From CAYXDO01 sp964463485 (GTDB lineage Bacteria; Myxococcota; Kuafuiibacteriia; Kuafuiibacteriales; Kuafuiibacteriaceae), in contig CAYXDO010000018.1 in assembly GCA_964463485.1 (NCBI GenBank), forward strand, positions 1 through 64,000: a stretch of DNA of 64,000 nt. The letters are read 5' to 3'. Below are positions 26,702-35,708 of this stretch, piece by piece (position 1 is the stretch's first letter; every line of letters begins with the position of its first letter). The position numbers and the translations under genes were made by a program. A model generated the notes under the pieces. The model saw only the letters and a program-made list of their open reading frames with translations. It did not search any database and was not told the origin of the DNA.

Positions 26702-27370
26702 TCACGAGTACTGCTCGTCTGCCTCGCGCATCAGATCGTCCCCGTTTTCATAGAGCTCGCTCTTCCTCACTTCGGGCCGGCCGGCTTCTCGAGCCATCAC
26801 GTCGAGGCGGGCCGCAGTGGCCGCGCCGAGATGTTTCAGGACGAGCTCGCGCGCTCTGCCGTAGTCGAGGCCAGCGAGACCCAGCAGTCTGCGAACGTCG
26901 AAGTCGTCCTTGGGCTCCCCCGAGACCAACTTGGTCGCGAGCAAGTATTCGAGCGAAATCAGCGGGACCTCGATGCCACTCACCGAGACGCTGCGGTTCG
27001 CGCTCGCCGCTTCCTCCAGGAGCTCGCGGTACAGCTCGCGAAAGTAGAAGCGTCGGTCGATGAAATCGATCTTGATTCCGTTCTTGGGGGCGCGAATTCC
27101 GACGCCTCCGATCCGGAGAGGCTTTCGTGTCTCGGGATCGAACAGGCCCGCTGCCGCTTCAGCGGCGCCGACCGGGACCGCGAAGTCGACGTCCTTCGTG
27201 GAACGCCCCACGCCCCACGCCTCGAGAGCGAGCCCGCCGATGAGTACGAAGGGAGCCTGAGTTGTCTGCAAGGCCCAAACAGCGGCCTCGACGGAAGGTC
27301 GCGGGTCGAAAGGTTCAATCGCACGTGGGCTCGGGGCCCGGGGGCGGGCTCCGCTCGGCGCATCGCTCAC
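26702..27370 (-). CDS. Nucleotidyltransferase, AbiEii-like
   Basis: 222 residues. FVLIGGLALEAWGVGRSTKD followed by VDFAV is the nucleotidyltransferase signature (GG...DxD, here DVD), as in AbiEii-type toxins and related orphan proteins. IKIDFIDRR supplies a third acidic residue (D after a strand). The C-terminal part is helical (LEYLLATKLVSGEPKDDFDV), as in AbiEii-like proteins. No partner antitoxin gene is adjacent: it lies convergent to a lipoprotein gene and tail-to-head near the diguanylate cyclase gene. It may be an orphan enzyme. Confidence 0.75.
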   Translation of the reverse strand: MSDAPSGARPRAPSPRAIEPFDPRPSVEAAVWALQTTQAPFVLIGGLALEAWGVGRSTKDVDFAVPVGAAEAAAGLFDPETRKPLRIGGVGIRAPKNGIKIDFIDRRFYFRELYRELLEEAASANRSVSVSGIEVPLISLEYLLATKLVSGEPKDDFDVRRLLGLAGLDYGRARELVLKHLGAATAARLDVMAREAGRPEVRKSELYENGDDLMREADEQYS

Positions 27371-27408
27371 CGGACGATCCTAACACCGTCGTCCGGCTCG
27401 CGCCCTCG

Positions 27409-28653
27409 TCACCCTGCTACCACTTGGTTTCGTCCCTGGTCTTTCGCCCGGTAGAGCAGCATGTCGGCGGCCTCCATCACCGCGTCGACGTTCTTCTGAC
27501 CCTTCTTGCTCGCGAGCCCCACGCTGATCGTCACCGAGAGTTGGGTCTTGTTCCCCGCCGGTCTGCCGCGGTCTTTCTTGGTCGAGGTTCGCCGCTTCTG
27601 AGGGAGCTTGCTCTTGGCCGGAGCGCGCACGACGAACGTTCTCTTCGCGAGCCCGTCGCGCATCGTATCGACCGTCTCGAAGACTTCTTCTGCGCGTCGG
27701 CCGCGGTATACGAGGCAGAACTCCTCACCGCCGTAGCGAAAGACGCGTCCGCTGGCGTTGTCCGCGAGGTGACGGGCCACGTACCGCAGGACGTTGTCGC
27801 CCTCGGCGTGCCCATAGGTGTCGTTGAACTTCTTGAAGAAGTCGATGTCGACCATCGCGATCGCAAAACGCTCGCCGAGCGTGCGCAGGTATTCGTTGAG
27901 CGCCCGCCGATTCGGAACCTCGGTGAGCTCGTCGATGTACACTTTGCGCCACCATACTCCGAGCATGGCGGCGATCTGGATCGCGACACCCACCGTGAAC
28001 GCGACCGCGATCGTGTCGACCGATCCGCCAGCGAGCGATCGTTCGAACCCAAACAACATCACCAACAAAGACGTCGCTTGTCCGGCCTGAAAAGCTCGTA
28101 CGTGTGGGTCGGATTGGATCGCCGTGACGAGCACCAACCCCAAGAGCGGCAGGGCCGCGAGCTCGGGGAGATGAAGCCAATCGAAGAACGGTGTGAGCGT
28201 CGTGTCGCCGGAGACCCCGTGGATGGCCAGGCGTGTCGCGAAGGCCGGAAGCAGCACGCACACGAAGCCGCGGACCGCGGTCTGAACCGAGAGCACACGT
28301 TGCTCCGGTAGCTGCCCGAGGATGCCGATGATGAGCGGCAGCGACACTGCGATCGCCAGCTCTCTCTCTCTCGCATGGCCCTCAGGGAGTCCGAACAACG
28401 TCCGTCCATCGACCAACAAGAACGCCACCGCAAACGCGGCGCTCCCGATCGCTACCTTCGACTGGTTGATGCGGAGGCCCAACACGCCGAGCAACAGCAG
28501 GCCCGCGAGCGGCGCGACGCGAAAGGCCCTGGCCACGAATGGGTCGTCCGTTCCGAGCAAGCTCGGCCACGCGACCGGGATCCATCCGAGCGCCAGGATG
28601 GCGAGCTGGACGACCAACGAGCGAGTCAGCCGGGCCATGCGCCAAGGAACCAC
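27409..28653 (-). CDS. Membrane diguanylate cyclase (GGDEF)
   Basis: 414 residues. The N-terminal ~210 contain about six hydrophobic segments (for example VVQLAILALGWIPVAW), and the C-terminal ~190 form a GGDEF domain. Signatures are DELTEVPNRRALNEYL, AMVDIDFFKKFNDTYGHAEG, the active-site FRYGGEEFCLVY and VTISVGLAS. Members make cyclic di-GMP from two GTP. A Lys/Arg-rich stretch of about 30 residues (around AKSKLPQKRRTSTKKDRGRP) interrupts the domain between the GGEEF strand and VTISVG, longer than usual. ATG 28638 (MARLTRSLV) is an alternative start. Confidence 0.92.
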   Translation of the reverse strand: MVPWRMARLTRSLVVQLAILALGWIPVAWPSLLGTDDPFVARAFRVAPLAGLLLLGVLGLRINQSKVAIGSAAFAVAFLLVDGRTLFGLPEGHARERELAIAVSLPLIIGILGQLPEQRVLSVQTAVRGFVCVLLPAFATRLAIHGVSGDTTLTPFFDWLHLPELAALPLLGLVLVTAIQSDPHVRAFQAGQATSLLVMLFGFERSLAGGSVDTIAVAFTVGVAIQIAAMLGVWWRKVYIDELTEVPNRRALNEYLRTLGERFAIAMVDIDFFKKFNDTYGHAEGDNVLRYVARHLADNASGRVFRYGGEEFCLVYRGRRAEEVFETVDTMRDGLAKRTFVVRAPAKSKLPQKRRTSTKKDRGRPAGNKTQLSVTISVGLASKKGQKNVDAVMEAADMLLYRAKDQGRNQVVAG

Positions 28654-28727
28654 GGGCCTTCGCTGCCGACAAATTCTCGGTCATTCGCCGGGAATCCATG
28701 ACGGCCTCGATCGCTCCGGATCTGTAC

Positions 28728-29150
28728 TCAGCGAATCCCGAGCGTCTTCACGAAGTCCACACCCATCCAGGCCAAGGCCAAGAGCTGAACCGCGAACGCA
28801 GAGAAGCGGATGCTCACGGCGCGTTTTCCGCCGGACGACACATGGACCAGGGACTGCACGATGCGCGCTCCGAGCACGAACTCCGACAATCGGTCGAACA
28901 ACGGTGAGTCGATGCCCAGGATCGTCCCGATCAAGATCACCGTCGCGACGATCGGCAGGTTCTCCACCGCGTTCATGTGCGCGCGGTTCAAGCGCCAGTA
29001 AGCTTCCGAGCCGTGAGGGGTCCCGCTCGTGAATTCGTTGGAGGCCATACGACCGCGCAAGACGAGCACCACACGCCACACGCCGACCATACTCACGAGC
29101 AGAACGGTCCACCCGGCGAACCCGAGCAAACAGGCGATCGGAATCGTCAT
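28728..29150 (-). CDS. MAPEG-family membrane protein
   Basis: About 140 residues from ATG 29150, with a GGGGGT-like ribosome binding site just upstream and ATGA overlap with the NUDIX gene. Four hydrophobic segments and the motif RAHMNAVENLPIVATVILIG (conserved N..EN in helix 2) match the MAPEG family of membrane glutathione/eicosanoid enzymes. ARIVQSLVHVSS corresponds to the third helix region. Bacterial members have varied or unknown substrates. Confidence 0.85.
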   Translation of the reverse strand: MTIPIACLLGFAGWTVLLVSMVGVWRVVLVLRGRMASNEFTSGTPHGSEAYWRLNRAHMNAVENLPIVATVILIGTILGIDSPLFDRLSEFVLGARIVQSLVHVSSGGKRAVSIRFSAFAVQLLALAWMGVDFVKTLGIR

Positions 29151-29728
29151 CGGACCCCCAAATCGAAGAGGTTGGCGAGCATCCGGTGGGTCAGCCCCCA
29201 CACGGTGTGCGCGCCGATCCTGAAGCCGGGGAGTGTCACCGCCACTCCATTGATCTCGTGCTGGAGAGACGTGTCCACTTCGCCCGAGACCATCGGCCCG
29301 AGGGGTGCCCAGATCACCTCGGCCACCTCATCGCTGAGGACGAGCTCGGGGCTCCCGCTCAAGGTGAAGACGAAGGGAGAGATCGCCATGTCGAGGCGAG
29401 CTCCGCGAGCGTAAGCGACCTGGTCGTCCAGTCGACCGGCGAACGCGGCCTGACGCTCGAGGTCGAGCGCGATCTCTTCGCGAGTCTCGCGTACGGCGGT
29501 CTCGAGCAGGTGCGCGTCGCGCTCCTCGCGCCGACCGCCCGGAAACGCGATGTGGCCGGACCAAGGGTCCGAGGGACGCTCGGTTCGACGTATCAACATC
29601 ACCTCGAGCTCCGGGCTCTCGCGCAGAATGAGCGCAACGGCCGCATGTCTGGCTGCGCCCGCCATCAAGTGCGGCACGTAGGACTCGATCCGAGGACGAA
29701 GTCCTTCGAGTCTCAGAAGCACGTCCAA
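29147..29728 (-). CDS. NUDIX hydrolase, CoA pyrophosphatase-like
   Basis: 193 residues. The NUDIX helix appears as FPGGRREERDAHLLETAVRE followed by TREEI, with the upstream SGHIAFPGGR typical of the CoA-diphosphatase (NudL/YeaB) branch. It would hydrolyse CoA or a related nucleotide diphosphate derivative in the cytoplasm. It is coupled to the MAPEG gene by an ATGA overlap and lies 33 bases downstream of the RecQ gene on the same strand. Confidence 0.9.
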   Translation of the reverse strand: MDVLLRLEGLRPRIESYVPHLMAGAARHAAVALILRESPELEVMLIRRTERPSDPWSGHIAFPGGRREERDAHLLETAVRETREEIALDLERQAAFAGRLDDQVAYARGARLDMAISPFVFTLSGSPELVLSDEVAEVIWAPLGPMVSGEVDTSLQHEINGVAVTLPGFRIGAHTVWGLTHRMLANLFDLGVR

Positions 29729-29761
29729 GGGGTAGCGTGGGGAGAGGGTCGGAGCAAGCGG

Positions 29762-31681
29762 TCAGCGGCGCGATTCCGGGCCGCGATCTCGCGGGTTCCT
29801 TCGGGTGCGCGTGGACCGCGGCTCGCCACGAGAAAAATCGATCGCAACGGGCTCTTCGGCCTTCATCACCCGCACGCCTTTTACCGTCAGGTAGACCTTG
29901 GGATAGTCGTCGACCGTCGCGGCGATCATATCGGCGCGGGCCAGGGCATCGAACAGCGCTCCGAGCTCCTCTTTCGAATACGAGCCGAGCATTCCATAGG
30001 TCGACAGCTCGTGGAGTCGTCGTTTGATCAGCTCCTCGTTTTTCGATCCGAGCAGAACGTCGATGGCGCGGCCGCGTCCGTAGCGACCCTTGAGCCGAGC
30101 TACGCACGAGAGGGCCTTGCGGACATCCAGCGCGAGCTCGTCGTCGACGACACCCGAGGGAGCACGATTGCAGCGATCGCAAGCGCCGCAACGGTCCGGT
30201 CGATGGAGGTCTCCAAAGTAGTCCACCAAGAATCGACGACGGCATGAGGCTCGCGCGACGTATTCGATCATCGCGTCGAGCTTGCGTCGCTCGTGGCGAG
30301 CTCTGTTCTCGAGCGCGGGCTGGTCGATTCGAGCTTGTGAGGTCTTGAGCAGCAAACCTTCGGGCAGCTCTTCGATCGAACCGGAACGAACCAGGTCGAT
30401 CAGCGCGGCCCTCGATGAAGCGCCCACGACAGGCTCGAGATCGTCGGCGACCTCGTCGATCGTTCCGGACACGAAGCCCTTTCGCTCGCGCCGTCTGAGC
30501 GCGAGAAAGGCTTGCTCGACCGCGGCAGGCGTTGGGCACTTCCACTCGATGCGAAGGAACGCGAGCCGGAGATCTCCAGGGTCGTAAAGCAACACGGCGC
30601 CGGCCGCGTCGCCGTCACGACCTCCGCGCCCGATCTCCTGGTAGTAGGCCTCGGGCGCGTTGGGGATGTCGTAGTGCACGACAACGCGCACGTCCGGCTT
30701 GTCGATCCCCATACCGAACGCGGTGGTCGCGACCACCACGTCGATGTCGCCAGCCGTGAAGGATTCCTGCACCTCGCTCCGCGTGTCGTTCGTGAGCCCG
30801 GCGTGATACGCGGCCGCGCGGTGACCGAACCCCCGGAGCTCCTCGGCCACTTCCTCGCTGCGCTTGCGCGTCGCCGCGTAGACGATCGCCGAACCCTTCA
30901 CGCGTGACTTCGGCTTTCGCGCGCGGGCGTTCGGGAGCGGCGCGCCGAGCCAACGCGAGATCACCTCGTTGAGCACTCGGGCTTTCTTTGCGCGACCTCG
31001 AGTCTCCTCGACCGAGAGCGACAGGTTGGGGCGATCGAACCCAGTCACGATCGGCGGTTCATCCCCGAGCCCGAGGGATCGAGCGATGTCACGCTGAACG
31101 TCGATCGTCGCGGTCGCCGTCATCGCGAGCACGCGCTTTGGAGCGAGCTCGTGGATGGCGTCGCCGAGCCTCGCATAGTCGGGGCGGAAGTCATGCCCCC
31201 ACTGAGAGATGCAGTGTGCTTCGTCGACGGTGAAGAGCTCGAGCTTCGCCTTCGAGATCAGCTCGATGAATCCATCCGAACGAAAACGCTCCGGAGCTAC
31301 GTAGAGTATGCGAAGCGTTCCTTCCCGGATCCCTCGCGTCGCGATCGATCGCTCCTTGGCGGCGTCGGCGCTGGTCCACGAAGCCACCTCGAGCCCACGG
31401 GCTCGCAGACCCGCGACCTGCTCTTTTATCAACGCGATCAGCGGGCTCACGACTACGGTGAGGCCGTCGAACATGAGCGCCGGGAGCTGAAAACAGAGGC
31501 TCTTGCCGCTGCCGGTCGGCATCACGGCGAGGGTCGGCCGCCCCGCGAGCACGCGCCCGATCACTTCCTCTTGGCCCGGTCTCCATGCGTTGTGGCCGAA
31601 GACCTCCCGTCGTACGCGCTCGAGCCGGTCCTCGGTCAAAACGGCCTCCGTCGTCGCCGAAGGTCGTGAAGTCGCGAGCAC
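29762..31681 (-). CDS. RecQ-family ATP-dependent DNA helicase
   Basis: 639 residues from GTG 31681. SF2 motifs: RPGQEEVIGRVLAG (motif 0), AVMPTGSGKSLCFQLPAL (Walker A), TVDEAHCISQWGHDFRPDY (DEAH and the aromatic-rich loop typical of RecQ), AMTATATIDVQRDI, and EIGRGGRDGDAAGAVLLYDP (motif VI). The zinc-binding region is CRRRFLVDYFGD...CGACDRC, and an RQC-like winged helix follows. No HRDC domain is visible at the C-terminus, which ends in a basic tail. It unwinds DNA 3'-5' in repair and recombination. The gene starts 9 bases after the O-antigen-ligase-like gene stops. Confidence 0.95.
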   Translation of the reverse strand: MLATSRPSATTEAVLTEDRLERVRREVFGHNAWRPGQEEVIGRVLAGRPTLAVMPTGSGKSLCFQLPALMFDGLTVVVSPLIALIKEQVAGLRARGLEVASWTSADAAKERSIATRGIREGTLRILYVAPERFRSDGFIELISKAKLELFTVDEAHCISQWGHDFRPDYARLGDAIHELAPKRVLAMTATATIDVQRDIARSLGLGDEPPIVTGFDRPNLSLSVEETRGRAKKARVLNEVISRWLGAPLPNARARKPKSRVKGSAIVYAATRKRSEEVAEELRGFGHRAAAYHAGLTNDTRSEVQESFTAGDIDVVVATTAFGMGIDKPDVRVVVHYDIPNAPEAYYQEIGRGGRDGDAAGAVLLYDPGDLRLAFLRIEWKCPTPAAVEQAFLALRRRERKGFVSGTIDEVADDLEPVVGASSRAALIDLVRSGSIEELPEGLLLKTSQARIDQPALENRARHERRKLDAMIEYVARASCRRRFLVDYFGDLHRPDRCGACDRCNRAPSGVVDDELALDVRKALSCVARLKGRYGRGRAIDVLLGSKNEELIKRRLHELSTYGMLGSYSKEELGALFDALARADMIAATVDDYPKVYLTVKGVRVMKAEEPVAIDFSRGEPRSTRTRRNPRDRGPESRR

Positions 31682-31690
31682 GAACGGACG

Positions 31691-32977
31691 CTAGCCGCGC
31701 CGATCAGGGTTGGCAAAGACTGCGAGCGACCTGTAGTCGACGGTCGAAGCGGCCAACAAGAACCAGAAGGCCATCGCCACGTTGGCGTGATGCAAAGGAA
31801 AGTGCATGACGCCCAAACCCAAGAGCGCCAGGAGTCCAAAGAGCGTGAAGCGCTCGAACACGACCAAATCACCGTCTTCGTCCCGACCCGCTCGGACTCG
31901 CCGGACCAGCGTCGCCAAACCGGCGATGATGGAAAGCATCAGCCCGGCGAAGCCGACCGCCCCTGTCTCGGCGAGCGCATGGAGCGGGATGCTGTGCGCG
32001 TCGACGGTCCACTCGCGTGCGTACTCCGGCTTTCGAAAGGGCTCGGCCGCAGCTCGATACCGACCGTGACCGACTCCGACGAGCGGGCTGGTCTCGAACA
32101 CCGCCCACGCGACGCGATGGATCGTGTGCCGAATCTCCGCGTCCTCGGCGACCCGCTCGATGCGAGCTCGACCGGCGCGCGTGCTCGCCACGAGACTGAC
32201 CGCCAAGACGGCGACTACGGCCGCACCGATCCAAACTCGCAGGCTCGCGATCAACGCGAGGGTGATGGCAAGGGCCACGATCGCCGCCACGATCGCCATC
32301 CTCGCGCCCGTGAGTGCGATCGCGGGACCGATCACACAGATGCTCAAGATGCCGACGAGCCGTCGGCGACCCTTGCAGGAGTAGGCTGTAATGGCTGATA
32401 GCCCTAAGCCGAGCGCTCCCATGTGAGCGAGCTTCAGCCGGTTGTAAAACGACCCAGACGCGCCCCTTTGGCCCCAGTAGACCGGATCGATGATCTGCGG
32501 AGAGCTTGGGTTCTTGAGAAAGACTCGATCGAGCGGCAACTCTCCAAAGCCGACCTGCAAATATCCGTAGGCCGCGTTGATCGAGATCGCGAGCCCGAAC
32601 GCGAGCCCCATCGCGCTCAAGGTCTTCGGGCGTACGAGCGGGAGCGCGGTCCAGCCCGCGACGAACGCGAGCGCCAAGAGCGGTCGAAGCGTATCCTCAC
32701 TCGATGCCCGCGCCGTCGAAGTGAAGGCCCCCGGCAGGCCCGCCACGACCCACACCCCCAAGCCGAGCGGGACCCAATCGCGCGTCGAGATCGAAGGGCG
32801 TCGAGTCGCTAGCGCACTCACCACGAGGAGCCCACACGCGACCTCCGCGGGGCCTTCGACGAGACCGATCAGCGCGGAGAACGCGACGAGCAGGTGGACC
32901 GTCCACCGAGTCGTGATGGCCTCGTGAGCGCTCAGGTTGACCGATCCGAGGCCGCAGGATACTCCGCGACGACTCAC
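31691..32977 (-). CDS. O-antigen ligase/polymerase-like membrane protein
   Basis: 428 residues from GTG 32977, with GAGG about 8 bases upstream; GTG 32941 is an alternative. About 10-12 hydrophobic segments are spread over the length. The motif GRYRAAAEPF...DAHSIPLHALAETGAVGF is the large periplasmic loop of the Wzy/WaaL O-antigen ligase family, where the His is functionally important. It would polymerise or attach surface polysaccharide. No glycosyltransferases flank it here. Confidence 0.85.
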   Translation of the reverse strand: MSRRGVSCGLGSVNLSAHEAITTRWTVHLLVAFSALIGLVEGPAEVACGLLVVSALATRRPSISTRDWVPLGLGVWVVAGLPGAFTSTARASSEDTLRPLLALAFVAGWTALPLVRPKTLSAMGLAFGLAISINAAYGYLQVGFGELPLDRVFLKNPSSPQIIDPVYWGQRGASGSFYNRLKLAHMGALGLGLSAITAYSCKGRRRLVGILSICVIGPAIALTGARMAIVAAIVALAITLALIASLRVWIGAAVVAVLAVSLVASTRAGRARIERVAEDAEIRHTIHRVAWAVFETSPLVGVGHGRYRAAAEPFRKPEYAREWTVDAHSIPLHALAETGAVGFAGLMLSIIAGLATLVRRVRAGRDEDGDLVVFERFTLFGLLALLGLGVMHFPLHHANVAMAFWFLLAASTVDYRSLAVFANPDRRG

Positions 32978-33315
32978 CTGGGATCCTCAATGTCGAGCCC
33001 GCCACGTGTCATCGCGGTTCGCGTGTTACGACGGCGCGCTGGGCAGATGGACTCGGACCCCGGAGGTCGTTCTGCGATCCCGCGATCCCGCGAGTGGTCT
33101 TGACGTGCCATCCGGCTGGGAACCTTGTCAGGAAACGTATCGATGAATCGGATTTGTCGTGGGACGATGGATAATTTTGGGGACTTGTTGGTCCTCGGGC
33201 CTGAGTTTTGGTACCCGAGGACGAGATTTTGATGCAGCTAGGCCGGTCCCTCGACGACATCCGGATCACCGAGGATTTTGCGGCCGCCATCAGCGAAGCG
33301 TTGAACGTCGCCTCG

Positions 33316-33955
33316 TCAGGCGCAGCAGACGAAGCGCCAGGAGGCTGACAGGTATCGGATCGACATCGCAGCGGGCGAGGCCAGGGAAGACGCTCTCGTG
33401 GACCGACCACGTGATGTTCCGTCGTCAAATCGACCGGGTCCGGAAGGAGAAGGCCTGCTGGAGGTGGCGCTTTGGTTGTCGACGAAGAGCAGACGGTGGT
33501 TCGAGATCCCGACCCGATGAGTGTATCGGCCCAGGTACTCGAAGACATGTTCTGGTCGCTTGAAGGGGCGCTTCGCGTATACGTTCCAGGACTTTGAAGC
33601 GATGCTCTTGCAGAGTTGTTCGTACGATTCGTCCTCGGCCAGGCTGGCGCAACTCCCTCCGAAACTGAGCTTCCCGTTACTTCTGGCGGCGGTCATCGCT
33701 TCGAGGAACTTGGCGCGGAAGACCACGGACAGAGCCTTTACTGGGAAGAGGAACTTGCCCCTGCCTTTGCCGTGAGCCCATCGCGAATCGTTGGTCAGGC
33801 CGTCATCGGATACAATGCAGCGGACATGCGGATGAAAGAGCAATTCCCTCGTCCGAGTGTGAAGGACCATCGTAATTCCGAGTTGCCCGCCAACCTATCT
33901 TTCGTTTCGGCCGAACTCGAGGAGAGTATCTGCCGCCGAGGACAAGATGCAGTCC
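33316..33955 (-). pseudogene. IS91-family transposase remnant
   Basis: Minus-strand reading from about 33955 gives SSAADTLLEFGRNER, then an in-frame TAG near 33896, then VGGQLGITMVLHTRTRELLF and HPHVRCIV, a clear match to the Y2/IS91 (IS801-like) transposase. The match continues to GRYTHRVGISNHRLLFVDN near 33470, after which the expected C-terminal sequence is lost, probably by frameshift. The N-terminal zinc-finger region and the ends of the element are missing. Non-functional. The 32978-33315 stretch upstream of it holds nothing I recognise. Confidence 0.75.
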
Positions 33956-34015
33956 GAGTCCTCACGCCATCACCGCGTCCGAGCCCGACGACGGGATCGA
34001 ATACTGGGAGCGCCT

Positions 34016-34617
34016 ATGACCACTAGACTCACGAAGTTGGCCCAGGAAGCCGCCCATTGGGGCGCTGGACCTGTCGATGCGGGAAAGTGGGATACCGCCC
34101 CTGAAGCCGTCCCGCGAGCGGATGAGTCTACGGCGATGAGCCTGCGGGTTCCGAAGCGGATGCTGACCATCTTGAAGGAATTCGCCCGTCGAGAGGGTGT
34201 GGGCTACCAAGTCCTGATGAAGCGTTGGCTCGACGACCGGATTCGAGCGGAGGCGAAACGTGCAGGGCTCGATGTCTACCAGGGCTCCGAGCCTCTGCTT
34301 GACGACCGCTACACGTACCGTGTGACTTGGTCTGACGAGGACCGGGGCTATCTCGGACTGTGCGCCGAGTTCCCGAGCTTGAGTTGGATCGCCCCAGCCA
34401 CGAAGAGGCGCTCAAGGGCGTTCGGAGCGTCGTCGCTGGGGTCGTGGCGGACCTGCGGGCTAAGGGAGAGAAAGTTCCCGAACCCTTCGCCGCGAGAAGG
34501 TTCACGGGCAAGCTCGAAGTCCGCGTGTCCGAGGATATTCACCGTCGCCTTGCGATCGAGGCCACCGAGGAGGGCGTCAGCTTGGATGGGTTGGTGGCGG
34601 CGAAGCTGGGGACGTGA
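34016..34617 (+). pseudogene. Fused CopG/BrnA-like plus HicB-like antitoxin, frameshifted
   Basis: From ATG 34016 the frame encodes MTTRLTKLAQEAAHWGAG and a CopG/BrnA-like ribbon-helix segment (AMSLRVPKRMLTILKEFARR, then VGYQVLMKRWLDDR). It continues without a stop into a HicB-type domain beginning DDRYTYRVTWSDEDRGYLGL and CAEFPSLSWIAP. Near 34395 the frame is lost: the rest of the HicB domain (SHEEALKGVRSVVAGVV ... VSEDIHRRLAIEATEEGVSL) continues in the +1 frame to 34617. One missing base after the WIAP codons would explain it. No toxin partner is seen. Confidence 0.7.
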
Positions 34618-34649
34618 TGGTTCGCGACCCCGAGATCCGGAGGTCGCAG

Positions 34650-35162
34650 TCATCGTTGCTTCGAATTTCCCATTTCGTCCGCCTTGCTCAGTTGACCGAC
34701 GGCATGGGGAACGGGCGCAACACTCAACGCCCCAATTAACTCGTCTCGACCTCGCGTCGTCGCCATCTTCAAGTACGGACGGAATTCCGTCATTTGAGTC
34801 TGCACCCAGCCGAGTGGACGTTCGAGTTCCGCAACTGCCTTAAGGCGCTTCAGGCGAGCCCGAACGAGCACTATGGACACAAGCATGGGTGCAAGAGGAA
34901 GGAGACTGACGAGACCAGTCTCCCTGGGCGAGAGATAGGCAAAGTTCATGAATCGGCCGTGCACGACGACAAACAGGATAAGGGGAAGAGACGCCGCACC
35001 GCACATCATGTACCTTGCGGTGACACGGTAGACCAACTGAAGTTGCGCTCGGTCGGTGACCATCCCCCGAAGCTTCGCATTTACTGCGATCATCTCGAAG
35101 GCCACGAGACAACAGCACACGGTGATGAAGATCGAGTAGCCGATCAGGACGTTTGCCAACAT
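34650..35162 (-). CDS. Hypothetical membrane protein
   Basis: About 170 residues from ATG 35162, chosen because a GGGGGA ribosome binding site lies 7 bases upstream; ATG 35168 is too close to it. It has three to four hydrophobic segments (LIGYSIFITVCCCLVAF, ASLPLILFVVVHG, LVSLLPLAPMLVSIVLV) and a charged C-terminal tail with ELERPLGWVQTQMTEFRP. I do not recognise the family. It lies among broken mobile genes and has no obvious partner. Confidence 0.55.
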   Translation of the reverse strand: MLANVLIGYSIFITVCCCLVAFEMIAVNAKLRGMVTDRAQLQLVYRVTARYMMCGAASLPLILFVVVHGRFMNFAYLSPRETGLVSLLPLAPMLVSIVLVRARLKRLKAVAELERPLGWVQTQMTEFRPYLKMATTRGRDELIGALSVAPVPHAVGQLSKADEMGNSKQR

Positions 35163-35700
35163 GACCATTCCCCCGGTTGCTTCTGGTGCCCGACCACAAG
35201 AACACACTTTGGAATTGCCCGCAAGCGACCGAGTGCGGTAATCCCGGCTCTCAGGGCGCTACCGAGCCCTCGTTCCAGATCCTCGGTCGGGTCGTGCCCA
35301 TCCACACGCCACAAATTCGGAGCGCCTCTGCGACGGTCCTCGGCTGCTTGGCGATCACCGCGTCGATCGCGGCCTTCGACCGGCCGGAGTTCGAGGTGCT
35401 CGGCGAGGATGGGTCGGTTCACCGACTCTGAAGCCATGCCGTAGCATCAAGAAGCTTCAACGTCGTCACGACTGGATCGTCGGCATACGTTTTCGTCTTC
35501 AGCAGATCGATCAGCCCGTCCGCGATGACGTTGCGTAGACTTCGACTTCGAGCCCGCTCAAATGCGCTCTGATCGCCTCCTCGTCCTTTTTCTTGAAGCG
35601 CCCCACGTATCAGGGCACGTCGCACCTGTGACTTTTCATAGCCGTATCTTTCGGTCACTTGCTCGGTCACCTTCGCCACGATGTCCTCGTCGTTGAACCA
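35163..35700. other. Stretch without a confident gene
   Basis: The minus strand of 35419-35700 reads RSWFNDEDIVAKVTEQVTER and ...RRALIRGALQEKGRGGDQ, which has protein-like composition and ends LLDATAWLQSR. Another minus-strand frame near 35290-35370 reads AAIDAVIAKQPRTVAEALRI. Together they could be pieces of one degraded gene, but I cannot name it. Its 5' side runs into the truncated recombinase near 35705, so the breakpoint of a rearrangement probably lies there. Confidence 0.35.
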
Positions 35701-35708
35701 AGAGCGGC

